Assembly (NCBI GenBank): GCA_963662175.1 | Contig: OY759224.1 | Span: 19,787,489 to 19,851,488, forward strand | Length of the DNA: 64,000 nucleotides | Reading direction: 5' to 3' | From: Aradus depressus | Taxonomy: Eukaryota; Arthropoda; Insecta; Hemiptera; Aradidae | Shown here: piece by piece, positions 20,963 through 32,130 of the stretch | Layout: every line of letters begins with the position of its first letter | How positions within the stretch are numbered: the first letter of the stretch is position 1 | Notes under the pieces: model-generated | Database searches by the model: none | What the model was told of the DNA's origin: nothing | Seen by the model: only the letters and a program-made list of their open reading frames with translations | Position numbers and translations under genes: made by a program

Positions 20963-21609
20963 TATAACATGTATCAATACACAATTCAGTATGATGATTC
21001 TAAAGTCCATAAGGAAAACACCTATTAATTTTCAATTAAATCGGTAAATTGGTTCTAGAGGGAGAGAGAAAACTTATTTGATTCATTTGCGCTCATATAT
21101 TTATTATATTATTTTTTATTTGTTCATAAACTCCATTTTCTCGATTTCTAAAAAATAATTATCATTATACTTTAAGAAGAGTCGCTAATAATTGACCCTC
21201 TACTATGAAACTGATGAGCCATCTGCCAAAAAAAAAATCTATTTTGCAATTTACTTAAAATGTCTAAAGAAAATGGTCTCTCCCTTTAAAATGGATGGTT
21301 TCCAATGAGGCTGTAGGCAGACAGATCCAACGATAAAAACTTGATTTGAAATAAATGAAGGCTCACACAATTTACGAAATTACTTTCTTTATCCAGTTTC
21401 TTAACGGGATTAAAAAAAATAAAAAATAAAAAATAAGTTGTGATGAAGTTATTCAATTTAATTCAAATGATAAAATTTTAATCTTTTCTTTTATAAAACC
21501 AGGAAAGAAATAATATATTTTTAAACAGTTTTCTATATAAATAAAACAAACTTCTTTTTTGAAATATTGTAATTTGTATACAGAAACTACCTGTTTCGGA
21601 AGAGATTGG

Positions 21610-22105
21610 AATTTAACTACGAAACCTTACCCATCTCTAAGAGCACCGCAATACATGGTTGGCTGACTAGGAATCACATCCAGTTCTGGAGAGGGGTCCC
21701 AAAGCAAAGAGATTCAAAACTCTTTGTAGCGGAACCCTCAGAGAAAAGGAGCCGAGAGCTCCTGAATATGAGCAGAATGGATCTAAGAGCTATGACAGAG
21801 CTGATCACAAGACACTGTCATATGAAACAACACCTACACAATATGGGCATCGCTAGAAGTCCTATGAGTAGAAATGTGAGACTCCGGTTCATATTCTAAG
21901 CCAGTATAAGGCACTAGAAAGCAGAAGATTTTACTGCTTCGGATCTACCATAACGGAACCGAAGCAGGTAATGGAAGGAACCTGTAGAAGAATCCTGGAC
22001 TTTATTAAAGATACAGAGCTGCTGTAGGGACCAACACACACAGGACACACAATAGGCCTACTCTGACCGCGGTGACACAATCAGCCCTTGGAAAAAAAAA
22101 AATAG
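21610..22105 (+). pseudogene. LINE C-terminal region (RNase H-distal domain), frameshifted
   Basis: Pieces HGWLTRNHIQFWRG, EKRSRELLNMSRMDLRAM and ELITRHCHMKQHLHNMGIAR, then in another frame YKALESRRFYCFGS and RRILDFIKDTELL. This pattern follows the RNase H in I/R1-like retrotransposons. It ends in an A-run at 22092. Confidence 0.75.
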
Positions 22106-22210
22106 GAACCCCTAATGGCTTCACTGTTAAGAATTTGTTCTGAAATATTTACTTTTTTCAATAACAGATAGATACAATCATTAATTTCTAATGAGATAAA
22201 CTAATTTATA

Positions 22211-22520
22211 GGTTAGGTTAGGTTTTCGCCTACTACCAGAGAGCTCTTTCGTCACTCTGGTGGACATGAGCCCGACTCTACTGTGGGAGTCCTAAATTTT
22301 GCCTACCCTAAATTTTTATTCACCTAGGGTAGGGGTCTTTAACTAGTACCTGACATCTTACAGGCTCGAGACCATCTCTTAACGTCCCATCCGAAGGACG
22401 GCGTGCTTAAGTTTATTTTACCTCCCAGATAAAATAAACTAAGGACCTCGATCGGGTTACGAACCCACGATCTTGAGCTCAGAAGTCAAGCACGCATACC
22501 ACTGAGCTACCGGCGCCCTC
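22211..22520 (-). repeat. SINE1 copy
   Basis: Starts GGTTAGGTTAGGTTTT (tail) and ends GAGCTACCGGCGCCCTC (head), with a small deletion next to the tail. Flanks share AATTT(T)TATA-like sequence. Confidence 0.95.
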
Positions 22521-22524
22521 AAAT

Positions 22525-23120
22525 TTTTTATATTAAATTGGTAAATTTTCTTAACATGTTTTAATTTTTTTTATTTCCCTCATATCTCTTTAAAAGGAAA
22601 TCTCAAATTCTCAAAACTTATGGATCCTACGGACGAAGGGCCTTTGTGGTGAGTACCGATTTCGGAACCTAATGAATATCTTTAATTTACAGTGATCAAG
22701 TCGGAGGAAATATTTGATTTTTTAAAAATTGGTACTGGTAAAGTAGTTTGAACATTTTTCCCAGAGTTATTTATAACATTTGTTTTTTATTAAGAGCTTC
22801 ACGCAGTTAATTATTTGATTTTTTATTTCAATTATTAATTACACATTTTTTATTAGTAAAGATAATTATAATTTAAGTTCAATTCATTCAATTAAATTTA
22901 TAAATAATAATAATATAATTAAAATACATTTAATCATGTAAAATAAAATATATTACACAAGTTTGTGAGTAAAAAATAATAATAACAGGTTTTATCAACT
23001 GAAGGTTTGTATACACTGATAAGTAATATTGCTATTATAATCTGTTACTTTTTATTTAAGTAGCAATCTGCTACTAGTTGAAAGAAAGCCACCCAGCGTC
23101 AGTCTTAGATCTCATATCGT
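22525..23120. other. AT-rich innexin upstream region
   Basis: No repeat recognised. It may hold the innexin promoter and any 5' UTR exon. Confidence 0.5.
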
Positions 23121-23127
23121 CAGACCT

Positions 23128-23138
23128 CTTTATAAACA
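23128..23138 (+). promoter_or_regulatory. Possible TATA box before the innexin
   Basis: CTTTATAAACA lies about 35 bp upstream of the innexin ATG. The spacing would leave almost no 5' UTR, so it may be incidental in AT-rich DNA. Confidence 0.25.
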
Positions 23139-23168
23139 ATTTTTGAACTTTTTCCACAATTACTCAAA

Positions 23169-24218
23169 ATGTCTCAAGTGTTTGAACCTATATCTGGACT
23201 ATTGACGAAGGAAAATGTTTGCATTGATAATAATATATTTAAAATGCATTACAAAATGACAGTGGTACTTCTGATGGCTTTATCTCTTCTAGTGTCCTAC
23301 ACACAGTACTTTGGAGATCCTATCGACTGCATCTCTTCTGGAGGTGTTCCTGAGAATGTAATGAACTCTTACTGTTGGATTCATCCAACATTTACACTAC
23401 CAAAACGTCAAGATGGTGTCCCAGGTAAACATTTTGTACAACCAGGAGTTACAGGACATGTTGAGGGTAAAGACGAAGTGAAGTACCATAAATACTACCA
23501 ATGGGTTCCAATCGTTCTTTTTGGGCAAGCCAAATTATTCTATTTACCACACTTTTTATGGAAAATATGGGAAAATGGAAAAATGAAAATACTTATTTCG
23601 AGTACAAATTCATTAAAATATTTTATATATAATAAACAAAAAAATAATTTTTACGCTTTACGCTTCCTATTTTGTGAAATACTCAATTTGGTAAATGTGA
23701 TTACACAGATGTACTTTATAAATTATTTTTTGGATAGTGAATTTACAAAATATGGTCTAGATGTGTTGAAATTTACACAAATGGAACCACAAATTCGAGA
23801 AGATCCTATGTCCCGAGTGTTTCCAAAAGTTTCAAAGTGTTCTTTTTACAAATATGGTCCGTCTGGTACCATTCAAAATTTTGATGGACTGTGTATTCTT
23901 CCTCTGAACGTTGTCAATGAGAAAATTTATGTTATTTTATGGTTTTGGTTTAATTTTCTTGCTGTATTGTCTGCAATTAATGTTATTTATGATGTATTGG
24001 TCATTTTATATCCAAAATCTCGTGTATTTTTTTTTCTTATTCGTACTCGACAAGTGGAAAAAAAAGATTTAGAAACTATTGTTGACAATTATTCTGTTGG
24101 GGATTGGTTTGTTATGTATCAAATGTGTAAAAATTTAGATCAACGTTCTTTTAAAATTTTAATAAATAGATTAGTACACAATTTAAAAGAAAAAAAACGT
24201 GTGACGGTTCAATCATAA
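23169..24218 (+). CDS. Innexin (gap-junction channel subunit), intronless, Inx2-like
   Basis: 349 residues, complete from CAAAATG to TAA. Innexins assemble as hexamers/octamers in the plasma membrane and dock to form invertebrate gap junctions. Seen: N-terminal helix, TM1 near residues 30-50 ending QYFGDPIDC, first extracellular loop with two cysteines (PIDC and SYCWIHPTFTLP), the YHKYYQWVP innexin signature at TM2, TM3 around FYALRFLFCEILNLVNVI, second loop with two cysteines (SKCSFYKYGPSG and FDGLC), TM4 near LPLNVVNEKIYVILWFWF, and GDWFVMYQMCKNLD in the C-tail. The cytoplasmic loop between TM2 and TM3 looks some 15-20 residues shorter than in Inx2, and the C-tail is short. No introns interrupt the reading frame, unlike most insect innexins. 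It may be a retrocopy or a divergent single-exon paralogue. The four loop cysteines and all helices are intact, so it is probably functional. Confidence 0.92.
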   Translation: MSQVFEPISGLLTKENVCIDNNIFKMHYKMTVVLLMALSLLVSYTQYFGDPIDCISSGGVPENVMNSYCWIHPTFTLPKRQDGVPGKHFVQPGVTGHVEGKDEVKYHKYYQWVPIVLFGQAKLFYLPHFLWKIWENGKMKILISSTNSLKYFIYNKQKNNFYALRFLFCEILNLVNVITQMYFINYFLDSEFTKYGLDVLKFTQMEPQIREDPMSRVFPKVSKCSFYKYGPSGTIQNFDGLCILPLNVVNEKIYVILWFWFNFLAVLSAINVIYDVLVILYPKSRVFFFLIRTRQVEKKDLETIVDNYSVGDWFVMYQMCKNLDQRSFKILINRLVHNLKEKKRVTVQS

Positions 24219-24299
24219 TTATCAATTAGGGAGGAATTGTCCAACGATGTAATAGGAGGAGAGATGAGGCTTGTGGTCGGTAAAAAAACAATCTTCAGG

Positions 24300-24345
24300 A
24301 ATTTCTGTCAAGCTTTTAACACTGAGTTTGCCTTCTTCAGGGTCT
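24300..24345 (-). repeat. Decayed hammerhead-like motif
   Basis: CCCTGAAGAAGGCAAACTCA matches the copy at 25351, but the GAAA box reads AAAA. Confidence 0.4.
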
Positions 24346-24584
24346 GGCCATCATAAGTGAGGTTATATAAGTTACAATTACATAACGCGATAACAATAAA
24401 ACAAAATGTTACCAAACAACAAAATACATTAGAGAGAATATAACTTAAAATTATTTACACTATAACGAAATAAGCCCAAAGAAGTATACCTAAATAAAAC
24501 GTCTATGAGATGAACAATAAGTTAAAAAATATATAAACTTTATATTCTATAATTTATTTATATATTATAGTTAGTTAGTTATTA

Positions 24585-24902
24585 TGATTGATGCCCGGGC
24601 TTTAACTACGAGGTCATATCTACTACCAGAGCGCTCTTTCGTCACTCTGGTGGACATGAGCCCGACTCTACTGTGGGAGTCCTAAATTTTGCCTACCCTA
24701 ATTTTTATTCATCTAAACCAGAGGTCTTTAACGAGTACCTGACTTCGGGACCATTGCTTAACGTCCCATCCGAAGGACGGCATGCTTAAGTTTATTTTAT
24801 CTCCCATATAAAATAAACAAGGGCTTCTCGGTGCCGGGTTTCAAACACACGATCTTGAGCTCAGAAGGCAAGCACGCATACCACTGAGCTACCGGCGCCC
24901 TC
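24585..24902 (-). repeat. SINE1 copy
   Basis: Nearly full length, about 370 bp downstream of the innexin stop. The TTAGG tail is missing or mutated. Confidence 0.9.
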
Positions 24903-25350
24903 TTTATATATATATGTAGTTTATATTAATATGTTGTTTATATTTCATTATTTATTGTTCACCTGATGTTTATTTAGTTATAGTTAGTGTTTATTTCGTT
25001 ATAGTGTAAATAAGTTTAAATTCTCTTGGAGTTGTGTTTTTTCTTTTACTAATGAGTAATTAGCAAATTGACAGAATGAAGTGGGTTGTTATTATTACAA
25101 ACCTTTTAAACTCAAGTTTTATTTCTATATTTATATTTTATTTATTTCAATATTTATATTTTATATGTGACATAATATTTTTGTTTAACGGTTATAATTA
25201 GTTTATAATGTTTTCTGTTTAAATATAATATTTCAGTTTGTTTTTATGCTTATTATTTATTGTTAATTCATTGATTTAGTCACATTTATGTCATGTCCTT
25301 TATTCATATCTACATACATTAACGCAATATATTTTATATATATCGATACA

Positions 25351-25390
25351 GGCCCTGAAGAAGGTACACTCAGTGCCGAAAGTTTTGCAG
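25351..25390 (+). ncRNA. Hammerhead-like core with strong stem II
   Basis: CTGAAGA (25355-25361), stem II GGUAC/GUGCC around ACUCA, GAAA (25378-25381). Stems III and I are not clear. It is followed by CGACCACAAGCCTCATCTC, also found at 24247-24275 (complement) and 29007-29030, so these three are one repeat family. Confidence 0.5.
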
Positions 25391-25567
25391 AAATTCTACA
25401 AGTTGTTTTTATTCGACCACAAGCCTCATCTCTCCTTCTTGATAAGTTTAAAGTTATATTCGATCATAATATAGGTTTGTTGTTTAGTCACATTTATTTA
25501 TTTTTTTATTATTATTCATTGGCGTAGCATATTAGCCATTATAACATTTTTATATTTAGTTATTTAC

Positions 25568-25662
25568 AATACCTCCCGGACGGGATTCGAACCCGCAAAC
25601 CACAGTGAGACCATGCGACGAAAGCTCTACGGTCTAACACGCACGGCCACCATGGCCCCTGT
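25568..25662 (-). repeat. SINE2 head fragment
   Basis: Carries the tRNA-like part only: CGGGATTCGAACCCGCAAAC and GCACGGCCACCATGG. Confidence 0.8.
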
Positions 25663-25689
25663 TTTATCATTACGTAATTGTAGCTTATA

Positions 25690-26560
25690 TAATCTTATTG
25701 ATAATGAACCCCTCATATCCGTCTACGGGAGCGGGCCATGGTCGGAACACAAAAAAGGTCGGATAATCAGAGAAGGAAGTAGTAAAAAATGACTATATTG
25801 TTAGAAAAACTCAAATAATACTACTTGTACAACTATAGAATAAAATGCAGTGAATGTTACTATACAGTACTTGTGTTATAGTGAAAAAAGTCAGTAATGT
25901 TTTTTTGTTTCAACTTCGTTAATCTTGATTGAACATGTCTTATGCCATGATGCAACTTTCATCGGTGAAGCCACCCTTCGATTGCATTAAATTTTTCTTA
26001 GTGGTTCCCCCAACTTTTCATGCAATTTTATTGCCTTTTACTTTACGATTGGACCTGATAATGGCGTTTTTTTACGTCTTTCCTGACAGAACCAAATCCA
26101 TAATGCATCGTCCAAATGTTCAAGTTTTGGTTTTTTCAACATTTTTCTGTTTTTCAAAGCATCATCCGTCTCTATTGTCAATGAGTACGCAAGGTCCTTA
26201 CGATTATTTTCTAGTCTTTTATTGTTACTGCCTACTTCTAACATGTAATTAACTCCTTGATTAATAAATAATTTAGTTTATTAAAAAAGTAAATCGTATT
26301 CTGTTTGATATTTTTTGTTTCCTGTACCATACATACTAATTCCACATGAACATTTTGGCAAAAACAAAAACAATATTAAGTACAAAATTTAACATTTTTT
26401 TAGAAAATAGGTAATTTCTTTGTTTTTGAAATCAATGTATAACTTATAGTTATCAGAAAGGATAAACAAATTTTATTTTCTCCGACTTCTAAGAATCTCA
26501 AAATGTTTATAAACCTAAAAAAAATTTCAAATCGCTGTTTCCTTAAGTTTACATTTCCGG
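25690..26560. other. No gene recognised
   Basis: Short open stretches on both strands at 25929-26252 overlap as mirror frames. No conserved motif. Confidence 0.5.
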
Positions 26561-26867
26561 TACCTACTACCGATTTCGGCAGGTTTAGTTAGGCTTAGTT
26601 TCTAACTAAACCTAACGATGTTGTAGTAATGTATACATTTCCTATGGAACAGATAATATTTTCAAGAGAATCAAATCTTTGTTTATTTATAATGGAGTCG
26701 ACCGTTCTGGGAGTTCTCCACTCACTACAACCTAACACAATAATATAAACACTCTTTAATGTGTCACTTTGAAATGGTGTTGTGACAATTTAAACATATA
26801 TGTAATTCCTAGCATGTTCAACGGTATTATTGTTAAATATTATACAATACAAAAGTAAATAACGATC

Positions 26868-27723
26868 CAAGATGGAGGAGGGTGTGGGATGTGCAGTAGT
26901 CACCCCAGATTCGAACTGGACGTTCAAAATCAATCCAGAATGCAGCATTTTCACAGGAGAACTTTTCACGTTACTGCAAGCTTTTATATTCACATCCCAA
27001 TCACAAAATTCCAAATTTCTTATTTTCACAGATTCTCTTAGCTCGATTCTGGCGATTCAAAATCTTTGGTCGGTTGACAAAAGCATTCAAGAAATTCACT
27101 CATGGCATTCAAAATTAATTAAAAAACAAAAAAAATTAAAACTAATTTGGATCCCGTCCCATGTTGGCATTTCTGGGAACGAAAAAGCAGACATTGCTGC
27201 AAAAGACGCTGCACTCTCCTCCTTACTGCCGCAACAAACAGTTAACACAGCACAAGACCTTTCAACCTACTTCAAAAACAAAATTGAACAACACTGGAAC
27301 AATCAATGGACTCAGACGACTAACAACAAACTCAGAAAAATAAAAGACGAAAACAAGCCATGGAAACCTCCAAGCAACATGAACAGACGAGACACGGTAG
27401 TCATCACAAGACTAAGACTTGGACATACGAAACTGACACATTCCTACTTACTTCTTGGACTTGAACACCCGACATGCTCCTGCAACCAAGACTATACAGA
27501 GCTCACAGTACAACATATACTGACTAACTGCACAAACTACACCGCATTAAGAAAGAAATACAAACTACCGACTGACATGAAAAAACTACTTCAAACACCC
27601 ACCGACGAATACAACGGACTCATCCAGTTCCTTCAAGACACAAACTTCTACGAAGACATATAGAAGCAATAGTCGTCGCTAATGGCCCTGAAGTCGATGC
27701 GACGTTAAATAAAAACTAAGAAG

Positions 27724-27768
<45 letters not shown>
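26868..27768 (+). CDS. I/jockey-type LINE: RNase H and C-terminal domain, with 3' UTR and poly-A
   Basis: ORF 26872-27663, 263 residues, uninterrupted but 5'-truncated (no RT). RNase H marks: ECSIFTGELFTL (Glu), FLIFTDSLSSILAI (Asp) and IPSHVGISGNEKADIAAKDA (His and Asp). The first catalytic Asp strand is only partly present (GVGCAVVTPDSNW). The C-terminal domain has LRLGHTKLTHSYLL and a Cys/His motif C-S-C-x(11-12)-H-x4-C. The 3' UTR is about 60 bp and the A-run is 27726-27768. Flanking AACGAT at both ends may be a short target duplication. The intact frame suggests a recent insertion. Confidence 0.85.
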
Positions 27769-28152
27769 GATAAAATGTGATAACACCTGAATATATAGCT
27801 ACCATTATTAAAAAAAAAATATATATATATTTTTTAAATATATATATATTTACACGACTACTTTTCATGATAATGTTTTCTATTTTCCGTTAGTTTTATG
27901 AGTTACCAAAACAATCAGTATTTATTTATTCTTACTAAAACTAACTTATAAAATTCGTCAATGGCATGCTCTAAAAGTGAAATAATGTATTTTTATAGGT
28001 TAGTTCCTTATTATCGATGAAATATTTATTTACAAAAAATTCTCTTACCGAGCAGTAAACAAACCTTTTGTTCTGCTTCTGACAGAATAACAAAAGCTAG
28101 CGGTCATGATGTCACTTTTCAAGTTGGGTCAGGTTGGGCACATGTTCGGTTA

Positions 28153-28885
28153 TAGGGATCTATCAATACAAGTAAATACTGGTAAAGTATCGATACTTTT
28201 GGCAGATATCAAGTACTTTTGGTATCGATAATTTTATTTCGATACTAAAGAGGTATCGATAAAAATCAATATAAATTTTTCAATTCATTAAAATCGTTCA
28301 CCGTTTAATTTCTTACATTTTTCTTTTATTGGTTGGTATACGTTTGTTTGATGTTGAACAGAACCGTGAACGTGACTAGGATTTCAGCATTTTATTTTAT
28401 TTTTACATTACATTTTGTCAATTACAAATTATAATGCCTCGTTCTATGGCGAAAGTGTGTATTTATTACACTAAAAACGATTCGATCTCAGCGACTTGCA
28501 AAAAGTGTTTTAAAAAAGTGGAATATTGTGGAAGTACGAATAGTCTCCAGTAGTTTTATATCCTTATTGAAAATAAATTGTATATTTATTTTATAAGGCT
28601 TTTTATTATTTTCAATATGTTTTTAATAATTAGATTTTATTTATTTATTTCTTATGCCTACTACAATATCTCATTTATACCTTTGAAATTTTATTGTTTT
28701 TTATTATTATTATATAGGTATATGTATTATGAATGGTTTAAAATTAATTATAATGAAGTACTCGATTCAATCGATCCTAGTACGTATCGATACTTTTTAT
28801 TTGATACATGACTAGTATCGAAAGTTTTATTAGATACAACTTGTGAGTAAAAGTATCGATACTTTGTGATATCGATTGAAACCTA
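28153..28885. mobile_element. hAT-type element with BED-finger ORF, copy 1
   Basis: TAGGG-type ends with (AG)TATCGATAC clusters at both termini. Probable 8-bp duplication TTCGGTTA / GTCAGTTA (6 of 8 match). It contains a short ORF (28434-28555, plus) starting MPRSMAKVCIYYTKND, with CKKCFKKVEYCGSTNSL, the first half of a BED zinc finger, followed by TAG. The transposase core is absent. Confidence 0.75.
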
Positions 28886-29329
28886 GTCAGTTATGGCGAG
28901 GTCGGTTATCAGGGGTTCTACTATATGTCAATACAAGCCCTGAAAAAAGCTCATTTAGCTTTTCAAACTGAAATTTTGGCGAAAATTCCTGAAGATTGTT
29001 TTTTTTATCGACCACAAGGCTCATCTCTCCTTCTTAATAATAATTACGTAAGGTGAAAGGGTGGCTTTTCATGTACTTTCAAAAAACATCGGCTGTTTTC
29101 TCATTATAACGACTCAAACACGCTCATTTGAACTTCAGTGAAATACATTTTAATGACTTATTTTTTTTTCCTCATTAACAAATATTTCCATTAGCATTTA
29201 TAAATGTTAAAAAAAAAAGTTTAATTTATGTAAATGTAGTAATAAGGTGTCGTTAAAACTTCTGTTGAGTGTACTAAAAAAAATGACACATTTGAATTTT
29301 TGAAAAACTGATGCTTTTTCAGTCACAGT

Positions 29330-29490
29330 TTTGCAGAATTATTTTACATTCTTAACTGTATGAAGTATAGGGGAAGCTATGTAATCGAACAGAAATTTCA
29401 TTTTTTCAGCAAAATTTCATGTTTTCTGATCCCACCTGAATTCAAATCATTCTATTGGAAGTTATTGCGTTCATAGATACAAACAAATAT

Positions 29491-29526
<36 letters not shown>

Positions 29527-29960
29527 CATTTTTGAATCAGGAGGTCGGAAAACATTCCGTTGAAAATTCCGCATGGAATTTCTGGCAGATTACATAACTT
29601 CCCCTATACTTCGTATAGCTGGGAAGTAAAATTGCAGTCTGCGTGTGTTCGTATGTGAACACGATAACTCCCGATAGAATGAATGTATACGTTTATCCAG
29701 AACCCCAGAAGGACGACACTTATCAATTTTCAGCAGAACGAGCCAAAAGGGAGGGGGGCTCAAGTTAAATACCCTAATAACTGCCGATATAATAATTGTA
29801 TCTAACACACAATTTAGTAAGAGAATTCAGCCACTCTGTAAGTAAAATACTGAGTTTTAGCCCAAACGGTCGATTGTTTTTGAAGGGAGAGCGAAAACTT
29901 ATTTGATTAATTCGTGCTGTGGAAGTACATTGTCAATGATTCACCACCGACTTTTTTTTT
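29330..29960 (-). repeat. R3 repeat, long copy
   Basis: Includes AAGTATAGGGGAAGCTATGT, a T-run at 29493-29526, GAACACGATAACTCCCGATA, AATAACTGCCGATATAATAA and GGTCGATTGTTTTTGAAG. Confidence 0.8.
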
Positions 29961-30060
29961 ATAGGCAAAAACTTTCTAATGTAAAAATAAAAAAAATTGG
30001 ATTGATGAGTGAAATATGAACAATTTAAGCTCAGAAATACGTAAATACAATCAAGATCGT

Positions 30061-30341
30061 GGCGGAACCCGACCGAGGCCCTTAGTTTATTATATCTGGG
30101 AGATAAAATAAACTTAAGCTCGCCGTCCTTCGGATGGGACGTTAAGCGATGGTCCCGAGTCTGTACGATGTCAGGTACTCGTTAAAGACCCCTGCCCTAG
30201 GTGAACAAAAATTTAGGGTAGACAAAATTTAGGACTCCCATAGTAGAGTCGGGCTCATGTCCACCAGAGTGATGAAAGAGCTCTCTGGTAGTAGGCGATA
30301 TGACCTCGTAGTTGAATGAGTAATAAAACCTAACCTAACAG
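30061..30341 (+). repeat. SINE1 copy, head truncated
   Basis: Begins at GGAACCCGACCGAGGCCC, inside the B-box region, and ends AAAACCTAACCTAAC. Its 5' truncation is as expected for target-primed reverse transcription. Confidence 0.9.
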
Positions 30342-30518
30342 TAAATACATATAAATCCGTTCCGTAATATTGAGTTATTGTGAATGACATCACGGTGCCA
30401 CATCATATATGCTGGTTGTTGCACCCTAGCAACAGTTGTATCTTTACAAATAAAATACGAAAAAAAAAAAAAAAAAAATGTTAATAATAATTATTCATTT
30501 ATGGCTAGTTAGTTATTA

Positions 30519-30650
30519 TGACTCATGCCCGGGCTTTAACTACGAGGTCCTATCACCTACTACCAGAGCACTCGTCACTCTGGTAGACATGATCCTGACT
30601 ACTGTGGAAGTCCTAAATTTTACCTACCCAAGGTTATTCAGTCAGATATC
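30519..30650 (-). repeat. SINE1 3' fragment
   Basis: GACTCATGCCCGGGCTTT through the ACTCTGGTAGACATGA region, then it breaks off into an R3 repeat. Confidence 0.8.
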
Positions 30651-30835
30651 CTCCGGGCTTAAGTTAAATACCCTTATAACTGCCGATATAATAATTGTAT
30701 CCAACACACAATTTAATATGAGAATTCAGAAGCCACTATGTATGTCAAATATTGAGTTTTAGCCCAAACGGTCGATTGGCTTTGGAGCGAGAGCAAAAAA
30801 TTATTTGATAAATTTGTTCTGGGGGAAAACATCTA
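30651..30835 (-). repeat. R3 repeat fragment
   Basis: TATAACTGCCGATATAATAA and CGGTCGATTGGCTTTGGAGC, closest to the copy at 29330-29960. Confidence 0.8.
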
Positions 30836-31116
30836 TTGGCTGAAATGACAACAAATACATAATTGGTTTTGGGCTTTCATTTCACTAAAAATACAAACAA
30901 AAGTCTACGAACGATTCAATTTGTGTTTATTTTCTCCATGTTATATGGATAATAATTCAAAACTGTAAGACAGTTAAAAATTTTGAATTGTACTAATAGA
31001 AATACAAAATTTCCAAATGTATTTTTTTTTCTTTTGCTGTAATTGAAATTTTAAATGCAGAATGAATCCAAAAATGGAAAAAAATGACGATTGAATAGAT
31101 ATAAACATCCGAAAAT

Positions 31117-31210
31117 CGTTCGAAACCTGGCCGAGGCGCTTAGTTATTCGTAGATATTCTAAGGCGTCGAATGGGACGTTAAACATTGGTCCCGAGCCTG
31201 TACGATGTCC
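31117..31210 (+). repeat. SINE1 internal fragment
   Basis: CGAATGGGACGTTAAACATT and GAGCCTGTACGATGTCC identify the central body. Both ends are missing. Confidence 0.7.
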
Positions 31211-31214
31211 AATT

Positions 31215-31440
31215 AACAGAATACAATCTTTTCAGTCATATTGCCAATGCTCCTATTTATGTCACCAAGAAAATCCTACCCATAGACCTCCACATTCCTT
31301 ATGTCCAAGATTTAATCCAACTCCACTTCAAGAAATTCCATTCTAAGCTGAATACCCGGGAGTGTCAGTACTGGCTGGCTTCTCCCATAAATTGTACATT
31401 TTATTTTTTCTCATGTTCACTTCTATTGTATATATTTTGA
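31215..31440 (+). pseudogene. Possible LINE C-terminal fragment, degenerate
   Basis: NLFSHIANAPIYVTKKILPI and DLHIPYVQDLIQLHFKKFHS follow the jockey block (NAPWYV..LH.DL.IP.V). Short and with no other support. Confidence 0.5.
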
Positions 31441-31618
31441 ACAAATTGTTTAAATAAAATAAATTAAAAATAGTTTAAGCTGTGAAAAGTCCTTGCCGGT
31501 GATTCAGATCTATCTCATCAATTTCTTCTTGAAAATATGATCTTAGTTAACATGAACAAATTTTTTAGTGTTAGTTTAAAAAAAATTAATAAAATAAAAC
31601 AAATTGGAATGTGTATGA

Positions 31619-31908
31619 GGTTAGGTTAGGTTTTATGACTCATGCCCGGGCATATCGCCTACTACCTGAGCGCTCTTCCGTCACTCTAGTGGACATGAGC
31701 CCGACTCAACTGTGCAAGTCCTTAATTTTGCCTATCCTAAGTTTTTATGCATCTCGGGACCATCGCTTAACGTCCCATCCGAAGGACAGTGTACTTAAGT
31801 TTATTTTACCTCCCAGATAAAATAAACTAAGGGTCTCGGTCGGGCTACGAACCCACGACCTTGAGCTCAGAAGTCAATAACGCATACCACTGAGCTACCG
31901 GCGCCCTC
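31619..31908 (-). repeat. SINE1 copy with 14-bp target-site duplication
   Basis: Flanks TGGAATGTGTATGA (31605-31618) and TGGAATGTATATGA (31909-31922) match at 13 of 14 bases. Internal deletions shorten the body. Confidence 0.95.
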
Positions 31909-31938
31909 TGGAATGTATATGATATATATCAAGATTCA

Positions 31939-32130
31939 GAGGGCACCATTAGCTCAGTGATACGCGTATTTGCTCATTGAGCTCAAAATTGCGGGTTCGA
32001 AACCAGATCGAGGCTCTTAGTTTATTTTATCTAGGAGGTAATATAAACTTAAGTACACCCTCCTTCGGATGGGATGTAAAGCGATGGCCCCGAGTCTGTA
32101 CGATGTCAGATACTCGTTAAAGACCTCTTT
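31939..32130 (+). repeat. SINE1 copy, 3' truncated
   Basis: The head GGGCACCATTAGCTCAG and B-box GCGGGTTCGAAACC are clear. It ends in CTCGTTAAAGACC. It lies head-to-head with the copy at 31619-31908. Confidence 0.85.

Noticed and set aside
23169..24218. Polydnavirus vinnexin
   Set aside because: No viral segments, neighbouring viral gene families or excision motifs; host repeats on both sides. An ordinary insect innexin is simpler.
25929..26252. 107-residue ORF on plus with a mirror ORF on minus
   Set aside because: Both strands are open, no conserved motif, and no repeat or splice support.
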